DNA from: CAWJKP01 sp963843465
GTDB lineage: Bacteria; Planctomycetota; Planctomycetia; Pirellulales; Thermoguttaceae
Assembly (NCBI GenBank): GCA_963843465.1
Contig: CAWJKP010000001.1
Location: 1,364,001-1,428,000, forward strand
DNA: 64,000 nucleotides
Direction of reading: 5' to 3'
The notes beneath the pieces are model-generated. The model did no database searches and was not told the DNA's origin. It was given only the letters and a program-made list of their open reading frames with translations. Position 1 is the first letter of the stretch. Each line of letters begins with the position of its first letter. Positions 31,190 through 40,266 of this stretch are shown piece by piece. Both the position numbers and the translations under genes were made by a program.

Positions 31190-31816
31190 CTACTTCGCTT
31201 TCCCGACCCTCAGCGTGGCCGGCGCGCCGGTGATCCTTAGCCTGGGGATGGTAACGCACCCCGCGGCATCGGCCTGGGCCTCTCTACTGGCCGTGCCGAA
31301 CGTCCAACGCACCGTCTCGCCCGGCGCCACCCGCAGCACCTGGAGCCTGCGGAAGCTGACGTCCGCCGTCGCTTCCGCCGGGATGGCGCACGTCGTCTTG
31401 AGTTCCGAGGGCTTGACCAGGAAAAGCGACATCTCGACCGCGTCCTGCGCGTCGCGTACGTTCTTCCATCGAAAGAAGGCGTTGACCTGGCCCGGCTTCT
31501 TGTCGGCGAGTCGGTCCGGCCACGGCAACGGATCGTTCGTCGAGGCGCCGGTGAACACCGGATACGCCTCATTCTTCCTGACGCCCAGCCAGTCGAAAGA
31601 GTCGATCAGGTCGTTGACCTTCGTGATGATCTGGCGGTTGCCCGTATGGCCGAACGGCCCCCAATAGAAGAGCAGCGCGTACTTCCGCTCGTTCATGGTC
31701 CTGACGAAGCCGTCGTGGCCTCTCGACCAACCGTCGTTCTGGGCGGAGTAGTCGATCACGACCGGAGGGTCGGGGAGGGTGACGTTCGCCGGCACGGTGC
31801 GCGGCGGGAAGTACAC
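31190..31816 (-). pseudogene. C-terminal fragment of a secreted esterase-like protein
   Basis: The frame of 208 residues starts abruptly at a GTG after an in-frame TAA, with no signal peptide and no ribosome binding site. It contains GHDGFVRTMNERKYALLFYWGPFGHTG, best cited as LLFYWGPFGHTG, which resembles the histidine-bearing end of the alpha/beta hydrolase fold, followed by a beta-sandwich tail (LRVAPGETVRWTF). The catalytic serine region is missing. It is most likely the surviving 3' part of a poly(hydroxyalkanoate)-depolymerase-like or similar esterase; that family call is tentative. Confidence 0.5.
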
Positions 31817-31920
31817 CGGTGCGTCGAAGCGACCTTAGCTTTCCGCAGCCAACTGGAAGTCCACGCAGCCCTCAGCTAATATAGAGAATTGACCAGCGAG
31901 GAGCATATCCGTGCAGCGTA

Positions 31921-31946
31921 TGGGGAAATACGGGTTTGATTCCCCA
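31921..31946 (+). promoter_or_regulatory. Hairpin in the leader of the sdh-cytochrome operon
   Basis: TGGGGAA at 31921-31927 pairs with TTCCCCA at 31940-31946 around a 12-nt loop. It ends 33 bases before the first start codon of the operon. No T-run follows. It may be a 5' UTR structure; its function is unproven. Confidence 0.4.
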
Positions 31947-31978
31947 TCTTTCTCGGGGTGTATGGGAGGTGTGTCGCG

Positions 31979-32296
31979 GTGTTTGTCTGGATCTTTCATC
32001 GGATCAGCGGCGCGCTGCTGATCTTCTTATTGGTGTTTCAGTTTTCCACGGGCTTTCTGCAGGCCAGTTCCACGCAAGCGGAATGGCTGAAAACCGCCGC
32101 GGCTCTGCACCGGCACGCCCCGATGATTTGCTTGTTGGTCTTTCTGGTGATCTTTCACGGCTTGTACGGTCTGCGAACGATCCTGTTGGACCTAGGACTA
32201 AAGCGGGAACGACTCCTCTTCTGGGGCTGTACGGGGCTGGGATCGGTCGTGTTTGCGGCGTTTCTCGTCTTTTACTTCATCGAGATCGCCCGATGA
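31979..32296 (+). CDS. sdhC: Succinate dehydrogenase/fumarate reductase cytochrome b membrane subunit
   Basis: This 105-residue protein has three membrane segments (about residues 8-28, 50-70 and 78-100). The N-terminal HRISGALLIFLLVF matches the conserved H-R-x-S/T-G motif of SdhC-type anchors, and HRHAPMICLLVFLVIFHGLYGLR, cited as its histidines at both helix ends, supplies probable heme b ligands. GTG 31979 is chosen because GGGAGG at 31964-31969 precedes it at 9 bases; the frame is open from a GTG at 31958. The stop overlaps the ATG of the flavoprotein gene (ATGA). It anchors the complex in the membrane and passes electrons to quinone. Confidence 0.85.
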   Translation: MFVWIFHRISGALLIFLLVFQFSTGFLQASSTQAEWLKTAAALHRHAPMICLLVFLVIFHGLYGLRTILLDLGLKRERLLFWGCTGLGSVVFAAFLVFYFIEIAR

Positions 32297-33987
32297 TCCA
32301 ACACAACGTCTTGGTAGTGGGCGCGGGCCTGGCGGGGCTGCGAGCGGCCGTGGGACTGGCCGGACAATGCGACGTGGCCGTGTTGTCCAGAGTCCATCCC
32401 GTGCGTTCCCATTCCGGTGCCGCTCAGGGAGGAATCAACGCCGCGATGGGAAACGCCCCGGAAGCCAACGGCGATTCCCCGGAAAAACACGCCTTCGACA
32501 CCATCAAAGGGAGCGACTACCTGGCCGATCAGTTAGCCGTGCTGCAAATGTGCCGGCTGGCGCCGGAGGTGGTCTGCGAATTCGAGCGCTGGGGAGCGCC
32601 GTTCAGCCGCTTCGAGGACGGCACCGTTGCCCAACGTCCCTTCGGCGGCGCCGGCTTCCCGCGGACCTGCTATGCCGCCGACCGGACCGGGCACGTCCTC
32701 TTGCATACGCTTTACGAGCAACTCGTTCGGCGCGGGGTCAAGGTCTACGACGAGCGGGCCATCACGCGGATCGCCGTGGCCGACGGCCGCTGCCACGGTC
32801 TGGTCGCTTACAACCTCAAGCAGGGGCACTTCGAGAGTTTCGCCGCCAAGTTCTGCGTCTTCGCTACGGGCGGATATGGCCGGGTCTATCGCAATTCGAC
32901 CAACGCCCTGATCAACACGGGTAGCGGCATCGGCATGGCGCTGGCGGCGGGCATTGCGGTCAAGGACCTGGAGTTCGTTCAGTTCCATCCCACCACCCTG
33001 TTGGGAACCAACATCCTCATTACCGAAGGGGCTCGGGGAGAGGGAGGCTACCTGATCAATCGCGACGGTGAGCGGTTCATGGCCCGCTATGCACCGCGGA
33101 CGATGGAGCTCGCGCCACGCGACATCGTCGCCCGCGCGATCCAGACCGAGATTAACGAAGGCCGGGGATATGAAGGGGGCTACGTGCATCTGGATCTCCG
33201 TCCCCTGGGCAAGATTCGGATCCTCCAGCGGCTGCCCGGCATTCGCCAGATCTGCCTCGACTTCGCCGGACTGGATCCGGTCGAGGAACCGATACCTATC
33301 CAGCCCGGCCAGCACTACTCCATGGGTGGCATCGACACCGACATCCGCGGCCGTACCACGGTCGACAATCTCTACGCTGCTGGTGAGTGTGCCTGCGTGA
33401 GCGTGCATGGCGCCAACCGGCTGGGTGGAAACTCTCTGCTCGATACGCTGGTCTTCGGCCGCTTGGTAGCCGACGACATCAACTCCCGTCGCGGCGACTT
33501 TTCCTTCGAGCCCCAGAAGGCCGTGCTGAGCCAGCACCTTGCACTCCAGACCGCGCAGCTTGAGAGCATGCTCGGCCGCCCTAGCGCCGTGTCGCACCAT
33601 CACCTGCGGGAATCACTGCAAACCCTGTTGACGGAACAAGTCGGCATTTTTCGCCACGAAAGCACCGTCGCCGAAGCGGCACAGCAGATTCGCCGGTTGC
33701 GGGAGCAGTATGCCACGGTCGGCTGCCGCACGCCGCCGGGACCGTTCAATTTCGAGATCCTCCAGGCGTTGGAGTTGGAGGGGCTGCTTCACGTCGCGGA
33801 AGTTATCGCCAAGGGGGCGTTGGCGCGGCGGGAAAGCCGCGGTTCTCATTTCCGCACCGACTATCCGGCCCGCAACGACGCCGAGTGGCTCAAGCACACC
33901 CTCGCCCGGCTCGACGGCGGCGAAATCAGCCTTTCTTACACCGACGTGGACACCAGCCGTCATGCGCCCCAAGCACGAACCTACTGA
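32293..33987 (+). CDS. sdhA: Succinate dehydrogenase/fumarate reductase flavoprotein subunit
   Basis: The 564-residue protein holds the FAD-binding GAGLAGL at residues 10-16. The histidine that carries covalent FAD is in RSHSGAAQGGINAA. The substrate loop is HPTTLLGTNILITEGARGEGG, cited as HPTTL and EGARGEGG, with catalytic Arg/His in the RDIVARAI and GGNSLLDTLVFG regions. HYSMGGI and YAAGECACVSVHGANRLGG complete the family signature. Length is normal. It starts inside the ATGA overlap with the anchor gene and overlaps the iron-sulfur gene by 26 bases, so the three are translationally coupled. It oxidises succinate or reduces fumarate on the cytoplasmic face. Confidence 0.95.
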   Translation: MIQHNVLVVGAGLAGLRAAVGLAGQCDVAVLSRVHPVRSHSGAAQGGINAAMGNAPEANGDSPEKHAFDTIKGSDYLADQLAVLQMCRLAPEVVCEFERWGAPFSRFEDGTVAQRPFGGAGFPRTCYAADRTGHVLLHTLYEQLVRRGVKVYDERAITRIAVADGRCHGLVAYNLKQGHFESFAAKFCVFATGGYGRVYRNSTNALINTGSGIGMALAAGIAVKDLEFVQFHPTTLLGTNILITEGARGEGGYLINRDGERFMARYAPRTMELAPRDIVARAIQTEINEGRGYEGGYVHLDLRPLGKIRILQRLPGIRQICLDFAGLDPVEEPIPIQPGQHYSMGGIDTDIRGRTTVDNLYAAGECACVSVHGANRLGGNSLLDTLVFGRLVADDINSRRGDFSFEPQKAVLSQHLALQTAQLESMLGRPSAVSHHHLRESLQTLLTEQVGIFRHESTVAEAAQQIRRLREQYATVGCRTPPGPFNFEILQALELEGLLHVAEVIAKGALARRESRGSHFRTDYPARNDAEWLKHTLARLDGGEISLSYTDVDTSRHAPQARTY

Positions 33988-34735
33988 AATTCCGGGAATC
34001 GCCCGGCTTTTTCGCTTCGAGGTCTTTCGGTACGATGCGGCGCGGAACGAGCCGGCCCGCTTTCAGACGTACGAATTGGACGTCGGTCGCCAGACCTCGG
34101 TGCTCGAAGGACTACTGCGGATCCAGGACGAGCAGGACCCCTCGCTGGCCTTCCGCTCCAGTTGCCGCGGCGCCGTGTGCGGCTCATGCGGCATGTCGAT
34201 CAACGGCCGGCTCAACCTAGCCTGTCGGGTGCAACTGCACCTGCTTGCCGGCCGGCACGTGGTGCTGGAGCCGCTGCCGGGGCTGGAGATCGTCAAGGAC
34301 CTGGTCGTCGACATGGACCCCTTTTGGGAGAAGTACCAGCGGATCCAGCCCTGGCTGCACGCTGAAGTCGCTGCCGCCGAAGGCAGCCGCATGACCGGGC
34401 CCGAGCGGCAACGGATCGATCAGTTCGTCAATTGCATCCTCTGCGGGCTATGCTATGCGGCCTGTCCAGTCACCAAGTCCGACGAACGATACACCGGCCC
34501 CGCGGCCCTGGCCAAGCTCTACCGCTTTCTGGCCGACTCCCGGGAAAGCCGCGACGGAACAACGCTCCAGCAGGAAGACTCCCAGGCGGGTATGTGGGGC
34601 TGCCACACGATCATGAAGTGTGGCGAGGTTTGCCCCAAGGAAGTCCGTCCTACCGACGGCATTCGCGGCGTGCGACGGAAACTCCTTTCGCACAAGCTCA
34701 AGCAGTTTTTCCGGAGGAACTCTTGTGAAACTTGA
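33962..34735 (+). CDS. sdhB: Succinate dehydrogenase/fumarate reductase iron-sulfur subunit
   Basis: The 257-residue protein carries the three cluster-binding sets of SdhB/FrdB. The [2Fe-2S] motif is SSCRGAVCGSCGM plus a later LAC. The [4Fe-4S] and [3Fe-4S] motifs are CILCGLCYAACPV and CHTIMKCGEVCPKEVRP. ATG 33962 gives the usual N-terminus (FRFEVFRYD). The stop overlaps the start of the Rieske gene, so it is co-translated with both neighbours. It relays electrons from the flavoprotein to the membrane anchor. Confidence 0.95.
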   Translation: MRPKHEPTEIPGIARLFRFEVFRYDAARNEPARFQTYELDVGRQTSVLEGLLRIQDEQDPSLAFRSSCRGAVCGSCGMSINGRLNLACRVQLHLLAGRHVVLEPLPGLEIVKDLVVDMDPFWEKYQRIQPWLHAEVAAAEGSRMTGPERQRIDQFVNCILCGLCYAACPVTKSDERYTGPAALAKLYRFLADSRESRDGTTLQQEDSQAGMWGCHTIMKCGEVCPKEVRPTDGIRGVRRKLLSHKLKQFFRRNSCET

Positions 34736-35198
34736 ACAGTCGCACTTGGAGCGCCGACGTTTTCTATGCAACATGCTCGGCAGCGGAGCCGTGGCGCTGG
34801 CGACCGGCGCCGCGCTGCCCTTGGCGCAGTATGCGGGCAACTTCCGCCGACTGCCGCCGCCGGACTTTCTCGTGGTCGACAAGGCCGCCTACGAGCTGCT
34901 GCCGGGAAAGTCCCGAATGCTCATGTACGGGCCGATTCCCGTACTGTTGCTGAGAACTCCACCGCCCGAAAGTGAACTACGGATCTTCGTCGCCACCTGC
35001 ACCCATCTGAACTGCACGGTCGGTTATCGCGAAGCGCAGAATCGCATCTTCTGCGCCTGTCACGAAGGATACTATGACACCGCCGGCCAGGTCGTTTCCG
35101 GTCCGCCGCCGCGGCCCCTGCGGTCGCTGTTCAGCAGGCGGAAAGACGGCAAACTGATCATCGCCTTGGAGAAAGAAAACCTTGAAAAGGCCGCTTAA
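34725..35198 (+). CDS. Rieske [2Fe-2S] protein, Tat-anchored
   Basis: The 157-residue protein has an N-terminal twin-arginine-like motif (ERRRFLC) followed by a hydrophobic helix (about residues 18-35), as in Rieske proteins of bc complexes. The cluster ligands are Cys92-Thr-His94-Leu-Asn-Cys97 and Cys110-Ala-Cys112-His113. The two disulfide cysteines of classical Rieske proteins are present within these motifs (C97 and C112). GTG 34725 is chosen because GGAGG at 34713-34717 precedes it at 7 bases. It overlaps both sdhB and the cytochrome b gene. It would accept electrons from quinol at the outer face. Confidence 0.9.
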   Translation: MKLEQSHLERRRFLCNMLGSGAVALATGAALPLAQYAGNFRRLPPPDFLVVDKAAYELLPGKSRMLMYGPIPVLLLRTPPPESELRIFVATCTHLNCTVGYREAQNRIFCACHEGYYDTAGQVVSGPPPRPLRSLFSRRKDGKLIIALEKENLEKAA

Positions 35199-36462
35199 GA
35201 ACCTGACCGCCGAAGCTGTTCGGGGCCGGGCGGCGGCCTGGCTCCACGAGCGGATCGACCTGGAGCCGATGCTCCACTGGATGGCCAAGAAAACCGTGCC
35301 AGGCCACCGGCAAAGCTGGATCTATCTGTTGGGCGGCGCGGCGATGTTCCTCTTCGCACTGCAACTGGCAAGCGGATGCCTGCTGATGCTTTACTATCAG
35401 CCGGCCGAGTCCTGCGCCCACCAGAGCGTGCGAAGAATCATGCTCGAAGTGCCCTATGGGTGGCTCGTCCGCTCGATGCACGTCTGGGGCGCCAACCTGT
35501 TCATCGCCGTGGCCGGCCTGCACTTTCTCAGCGTGCTCTTCACGCGAGCTTATCGCCGGCCGCGAGAATTGACCTGGGTCTCGGGCATGGCGATGCTCCT
35601 GCTGGCCTTGGGTTTCGGGTTCAGCGGCTATCTGCTCCCCTGGAATGAGCTGGCCTACTATGCCACCCTGGTCGGCACGAAGATCCCCGCCGTCCTGCCT
35701 GGGATCGGCGATCTGGTGGTGCACCTTCTGCGGGGCGGCGAGCAAGTGACCGGCGATACGATTACCCGCTTCTTCGCCGCCCACGTAATGATCTTGCCGG
35801 TCTGCTTCGGACTGATCCTGCTGGGCCACCTGATCTTGATTCAAGTCCAGGGAATGAGCCTTCCCTTGGGCCTTGCACGGCATCAGGTCAAGGACCAACG
35901 CCCGTTCTTCAGCGAATTTCTTCTGGTGGACGCCTGCGCCTGGTTATTGCTGCTGGGCCTGATCGTCAGCCTTTCCCTGTTCTTGCCCGCGGAGACGGGA
36001 ATGAAGGCCGACCCACTGAAGCCGGCTCCGCAGGGGATCAAGCCGGAATGGTATTTCCTTTTCATGTTCCAGACCCTCAAGTGTCTACCCGAGGCGTTGG
36101 GCGTTGCCCTTTTGGCGCTGGGGGCGGGATTTCTGTTGTTACTGCCGTTTGTGGATCGCAGCGCGGCGCGGGAGAAACGGGATGGGCGCATCACGGCGCT
36201 GTTTTTCGCTATGCTGGCCTACGTCCTGATCTTCGAACTGTGGGCCTGGCTCGCTCCCGGCACGCATCACCGACGCGAAACGCTCACGGCCGAAACCTAC
36301 GGCCTTTCCGGAGGCAGCGTGTCGCTGCTTTTGTTCTGGTGCGTGATCGTCTTTCTGGTGGTTTATCTTCGCCGGCTTCTCCAGGAGAATACGCGGCTCA
36401 GGAAACTCTACCAAGCCGAGGAAACATCACCGTCTGCACGTTGTGAGCGGAATACCGCGTGA
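35182..36462 (+). CDS. Cytochrome b (b6-like, full-length fused form)
   Basis: The 426-residue protein has eight or nine membrane segments. Heme ligands are His100 and His114 in helix B, and His201 and His216 in helix D; the second pair is spaced by 14 residues, the b6-type spacing (13 in mitochondrial bc1). PEWY at 288-291 is the quinol-oxidation motif. The N- and C-terminal cytochrome b parts are in one chain. The start is TTG 35182, overlapping the Rieske gene by 17 bases; no ATG is available at the N-terminus. No cytochrome c1 or c-type heme protein follows, so the electron acceptor of this Rieske/cytochrome b pair is not encoded here. Confidence 0.92.
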   Translation: MKRPLKNLTAEAVRGRAAAWLHERIDLEPMLHWMAKKTVPGHRQSWIYLLGGAAMFLFALQLASGCLLMLYYQPAESCAHQSVRRIMLEVPYGWLVRSMHVWGANLFIAVAGLHFLSVLFTRAYRRPRELTWVSGMAMLLLALGFGFSGYLLPWNELAYYATLVGTKIPAVLPGIGDLVVHLLRGGEQVTGDTITRFFAAHVMILPVCFGLILLGHLILIQVQGMSLPLGLARHQVKDQRPFFSEFLLVDACAWLLLLGLIVSLSLFLPAETGMKADPLKPAPQGIKPEWYFLFMFQTLKCLPEALGVALLALGAGFLLLLPFVDRSAAREKRDGRITALFFAMLAYVLIFELWAWLAPGTHHRRETLTAETYGLSGGSVSLLLFWCVIVFLVVYLRRLLQENTRLRKLYQAEETSPSARCERNTA

Positions 36463-36515
36463 ACCCAAGCTCGGAGCGTGTTCCTGGAAAGAAGCGATGC
36501 GATTGGCGGGGGATC

Positions 36516-37792
36516 ATGGCAAACCTATCGTGGCAAGAAACCGTTTCGATTCCGGCGGAGGGAAACCTTCAAGCCAGCCCGGCGCCTGTCCCTAATCGGG
36601 AAGCATTTTTCGCGGTTACCGCCGGGTTCCTCGGTTGGGCACTGGACGCCTTCGACTTCTTCCTGGTAGTGATCGCCCTGCCGCGGATTGCCGCCGATTT
36701 CCACGTGAAAACGCCGGTCATCGCCTTCTCGCTGACGCTGACGCTGATGTTCCGGCCGGTAGGGGCCTTCATCTTCGGGCTAATGGCCGACCGCTACGGA
36801 CGCCGTATCCCGATGATGGTCGACATGATCTTCTTTTCGGCGGTGGAGGTGGCTACGGGATTTGCGCCGAACCTCGCGTCCTTCCTGATCCTGCGGGCCC
36901 TGTTCGGCATCGGGATGGGGGGCGAATGGGGCGTGGGAACTTCGCTCGTCATGGAGAAGGTGCCCTCGAAGTGGCGCGGCGTGGTTAGCGGTCTCCTCCA
37001 GGAAGGTTACGCCGCTGGATTCCTGCTGGCGGCGGTGGCCGCGTTTTTCATGCTCGATCGCTTCGGATGGCGGCCGCTGTTCTTCCTCGGAGGCGCACGG
37101 CGCTGTTGGCGCTGTTCATCCGCATCACCGTCAAGGAATCAGATGTTTGGCAGAAAACGAAAGCCGGGAGTTGGTCACACCTAGGCCACCGCATCGCCTC
37201 GCACTGGAAACTCTGGATCTATCTGACGTTCCTGATGGCGATGATGAATTTTTCCTCGCACGGTACGCAGGATTTGTATCCCACGTTCATGCAGCGGTTC
37301 CGCGGGCTCGATCCGAAGGTCTACTCGCAGGTCGTGATCGTGATGATGAGCGGCGCCATCGTGGGCGGGATTGCCTTCGGCCTGGCCTCCGACCGCTTCG
37401 GCCGGCAGAGGATGATGATCGTGGCCCTGCTAGGCGCACTGGCGGTTGTGCCCTTGTGGGCCTTCTCGTCAAGCATGGGGCTGATCGTCGTGGGTGCGTT
37501 TCTGATGCAGTTCATGGTGCAGGGGGCATGGGGCATCATCCCCGCCCACATCAGCGAACTGTCGCCCGATCAGGTGCGCGGCTTCCTGCCAGGCTTTTCC
37601 TATCAGTGCGGCAACCTCATCGCGGCCTCCATCGCATGGGCTCAAGCGGCACTGGCCGAGCGACTCCCCTACCCGCACGTCATGGCCGCCAGCGCGGCTG
37701 CGATCTTCGCCCTGGCAATCGTCGCGACCGCGCTGGGCCGCGAGCGTCGCGGTATCGTATTCGGGTCGCGTGTGGCCAAAATACTCCGCTGA
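36516..37792 (+). pseudogene. MFS transporter (SHS/JEN-like carboxylate family), frameshifted
   Basis: Two frames form one 12-helix carrier of about 425 residues. The first (to about 37100) has GWALDAFDFFLVVIALPRI, a typical start for the sialate/lactate (SHS) family, and the DRYGRR loop after helix 2. The second (from about 37100) has SDRFGRQR in the second half and ends at 37792. The change of frame near 37100 lies in a GC-rich run and needs one base. ATG 36516 follows GGCGGGGGA; an earlier GTG overlaps the cytochrome b stop. As last gene of the respiratory operon it may import a substrate such as succinate, fumarate or lactate, but this is inference. Confidence 0.75.
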
Positions 37793-37930
37793 GTATCAAA
37801 ACCTTTGGCGACGGGAGTTTGAATGCGGCAGAATGCCGTGATTTCGGCCGAGGCAGCGATGCGGAGCAGTTGGTGGTGCGTTAGTCCACCGATTTTTTGG
37901 TTCAAACAAGCCGAGCCATAACCCGTTGCT

Positions 37931-39615
37931 GTGCTGGTCCGTCGACTCTTGACAGCCTAAGCGATATAGGATCAGTCCCCACGCAGTGGTGGATAAGAAC
38001 GATGGCAAATCAAGGTGAATCCAACCATCGGGCAGATGGTTACCGGGACACCCGTGCAGATCTTTGACAATCTGGAAGAAGACCGCGGTTGACGAAGACT
38101 GGTGCGCGCTACGCGCGCAGATCGCAGACGCCGACTTCGGCACTGTAGCGGTATTGGTCCGCTACGCCGCGCGCTGTACGCGCACGATGGGTAGATGCCG
38201 ACGGCCTGCCTGAAACTCGACATCGAGTTCGATCCGCACGCCTGGCTTGCCTTTGACCAAGGCCCACGGCGTCGCACAGGGCGAACCACGCGGCCACTTG
38301 GGACGCGGCTCGAAGCGTGGCTTGCGGTTGGCGGGAAAGCGTGCGTGGTACACCTCGTCCGGAGTCTGGCCGTTCAGCGACATGTGCGGACGTTCGGTAT
38401 TGTACCATGCGGCCATTTCGAGTAGCTCACGCCGGAACGCTTCTCGCCGCAGCGGCACCAAGAGCAGCCAAGCGATGCACTGTTTGAGCGTCAAGATGAG
38501 CCGCTCGACCACGGCAATGGAGCCGTGTTGACCGATGGCCCCGAAACGCGGTTTGATATGCTTGCGTCGGCACCACGGCTTGAAGTCTTTGTTGCAGAAC
38601 TGGGGCCCCTTGTCGGTTACCAAGTGCCTGGGTTTGGCTTTCGCGGCGTGCATGACGCGACCGAGGAAGGCCCGCACGGCTTGCGAAGTCGGTTCTTTCC
38701 AGAACAGCGTGACGCCCATGATCCGCCGCGAGTAGTGGTCGATGACCACGCCGATCCACCAGCAGAACGGCCAGCACTGGAGCAGCGAGAAGGGCAGCCA
38801 CGTGACCCAGAAACCGGAGCCTATGGGCATGGTGGTCAGATCCGTCATCCACAGATGGTTAGGGTACTTCGAGGTGACGACACGTTCCTTCGTCTGTGGC
38901 GATTGGTGAGCGGCGGGCTTGGGTGCTGGCTTCTCTTTCAGGATACGGCCTACGGTAGTCTGTCCCAAGTGCAGACCTGCCCGGGCGAGGATTTGGGCGA
39001 TCTTCACCTTGCCCAGCATGGGGCAAAGCGTCTTCAGCCGCTGGACGAGGTATCGCACGAAGTCGGGGAACCTACTGACTGGCTCTGGCAACTGCACCAA
39101 GGCAGCGGGGCCTTGTTCATCGACGCGGCCCATCCACGACGCGATCGTGGCTGCGGTGACCAAGAACGCCTTGGCCGCCTGCTCCAGCGACCATCCGCGT
39201 GCGGCCTTGACTTCGAGGATTGCCATGCGCTCGGTGGGCGGGTAGAGTGGGCGTTGATGCGGCGCAATCCGGGCCAGGCGGACGTTTTTGATGTGCATCT
39301 CTTCGCGGAGGAGTGCATGGTCCTGCAGAGCGCGGTCTAGTTCTGCCTTCAGCCTTATGCGAGTATTGACGCTGTTGGCCGCCCAGCCGCGGGTGTAGGC
39401 TGCGGTGAATTGGGCCAAGCTGATGACGTGTAAGATGGCCGACTTGACGCGGGAGGACCAGCCCCGGGGTAACGGAATTGCTGGCAATGACGGTTTGGCG
39501 GGCATCGGGTGGCTCCCAGAAGTTCTTTGTGGTCGACTTCTGTAAGCATACCTTAAACCACCGCTATTTCACGGGTTAGGGCCAACCTGAAGAACCCCAA
39601 AACTCGCTGGACCAG
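37931..39615 (-). mobile_element. Insertion sequence copy B, complete
   Basis: The 1.69-kb element is nearly identical to copy C (54753-56436). Imperfect terminal inverted repeats are GTGCTGGTCCGTCGACTCTTG (here at 37931, split GTGCTGGTCC/GTCGACTCTTG) and the complement of CTGGTCCAGCGAGTTTTG at the right. It carries one transposase gene. No matching target duplication is visible at its two flanks. On its right it cuts the Gfo/Idh gene, but the rest of that gene is not on its left, so a rearrangement happened at this copy. Confidence 0.88.
38162..39505 (-). CDS. rve-type DDE transposase of IS copy B
   Basis: This 447-residue protein has an N-terminal helix-turn-helix half (RMAILEVKAARGWSLEQAAKAF, cited as ARGWSLEQAAKAF) and a C-terminal rve integrase core: Asp in LWMTDLTTMP, Asp in LVTDKGPQFC, Glu in AVVERLILTLK, and the tail WYNTERPHMSLNGQTPDEVY. 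It belongs to the IS3/IS481-like superfamily; I cannot fix the exact family. It is identical or nearly so to the copy at 54863-56206, showing recent transposition. The frame is intact, so it is probably active. Confidence 0.92.
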   Translation of the reverse strand: MPAKPSLPAIPLPRGWSSRVKSAILHVISLAQFTAAYTRGWAANSVNTRIRLKAELDRALQDHALLREEMHIKNVRLARIAPHQRPLYPPTERMAILEVKAARGWSLEQAAKAFLVTAATIASWMGRVDEQGPAALVQLPEPVSRFPDFVRYLVQRLKTLCPMLGKVKIAQILARAGLHLGQTTVGRILKEKPAPKPAAHQSPQTKERVVTSKYPNHLWMTDLTTMPIGSGFWVTWLPFSLLQCWPFCWWIGVVIDHYSRRIMGVTLFWKEPTSQAVRAFLGRVMHAAKAKPRHLVTDKGPQFCNKDFKPWCRRKHIKPRFGAIGQHGSIAVVERLILTLKQCIAWLLLVPLRREAFRRELLEMAAWYNTERPHMSLNGQTPDEVYHARFPANRKPRFEPRPKWPRGSPCATPWALVKGKPGVRIELDVEFQAGRRHLPIVRVQRAA

Positions 39616-40253
39616 GGCACCGGGAGCGGATCCTCGCCGGGCGGGCGCTCCATGCCTTGTGGCCAGATGGGGCGATTGGACCAGACGTGCGCTTCGCGCA
39701 CGGCGCCGATCGCCCCGGCCCAAATCAACTCGCACGTCCGGCAGGCCTCCTCGCTGGTATTCGGCGAAGTGGTGACCTGCGTGGCGACGCCTGCCTCGCG
39801 AGCGGAGCGGACCACGGCACGGCACTCGGCGACGGTGCGCGTCAGCGGCTTGACGCAGCAGACGTGTTTCTTCCGACGTAGGGCGGCCAGGGTGACGAGC
39901 GCGTGCGTGTGGTCGGGCGTGCCGCAATACACGGCGTCGATCTTCTCCCCTTCGGACCGGAACATCTCGCGATAGTCGCGATAGCGACGGGCCTGAGGCC
40001 AACGGTCGTAGGCCTTCTTCGCGTAAACTTCGTCCACGTCGCACAAGGCGACGCTCTTGAAACCGGCCTTTTCGCAGGATTGGAGTTGGCCGTGGCCCAC
40101 CCCGCCGACCCCGACCCCAGCCAGGGCAACCCGCTCGCTGGGGGCCGGCCCGGCAGGGCCTCCCAGCGCCGCGCGGGGCACAATGCTCAGCGTAGCCACC
40201 ACTGCGGCCCCCTGGATTGCTTCGCGGCGTGACAGAATCACTTTGTCTCTCAT
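39616..40253 (-). pseudogene. Gfo/Idh/MocA-family oxidoreductase, truncated by IS copy B
   Basis: ATG 40253 begins a Tat-like signal (SRREAIQGAAVVATLSIV). The Rossmann start VALAGVGVGGVGHGQLQ, cited as GVGVGG, and the NAD-binding acidic residue in ALCDVDEVYA are present, as is the family motif VYCGTPDHTHALV and the catalytic-lysine region CCVKPLTR. The frame ends with EDPLPVPW at the IS boundary, where intact relatives would continue for about 200 residues. It follows the isomerase-like gene on the same strand, a frequent planctomycete pairing for sugar oxidation. Without its C-terminal domain it is unlikely to work. Confidence 0.85.
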
Positions 40254-40266
40254 AGCTCTGGCTCCT

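Noticed and set aside
31928..31946. tRNA T-arm-like sequence (CGGGTTTGATTCCCC)
   Set aside because: No acceptor, D-arm or anticodon arm can be built around it; it is part of a simple hairpin.
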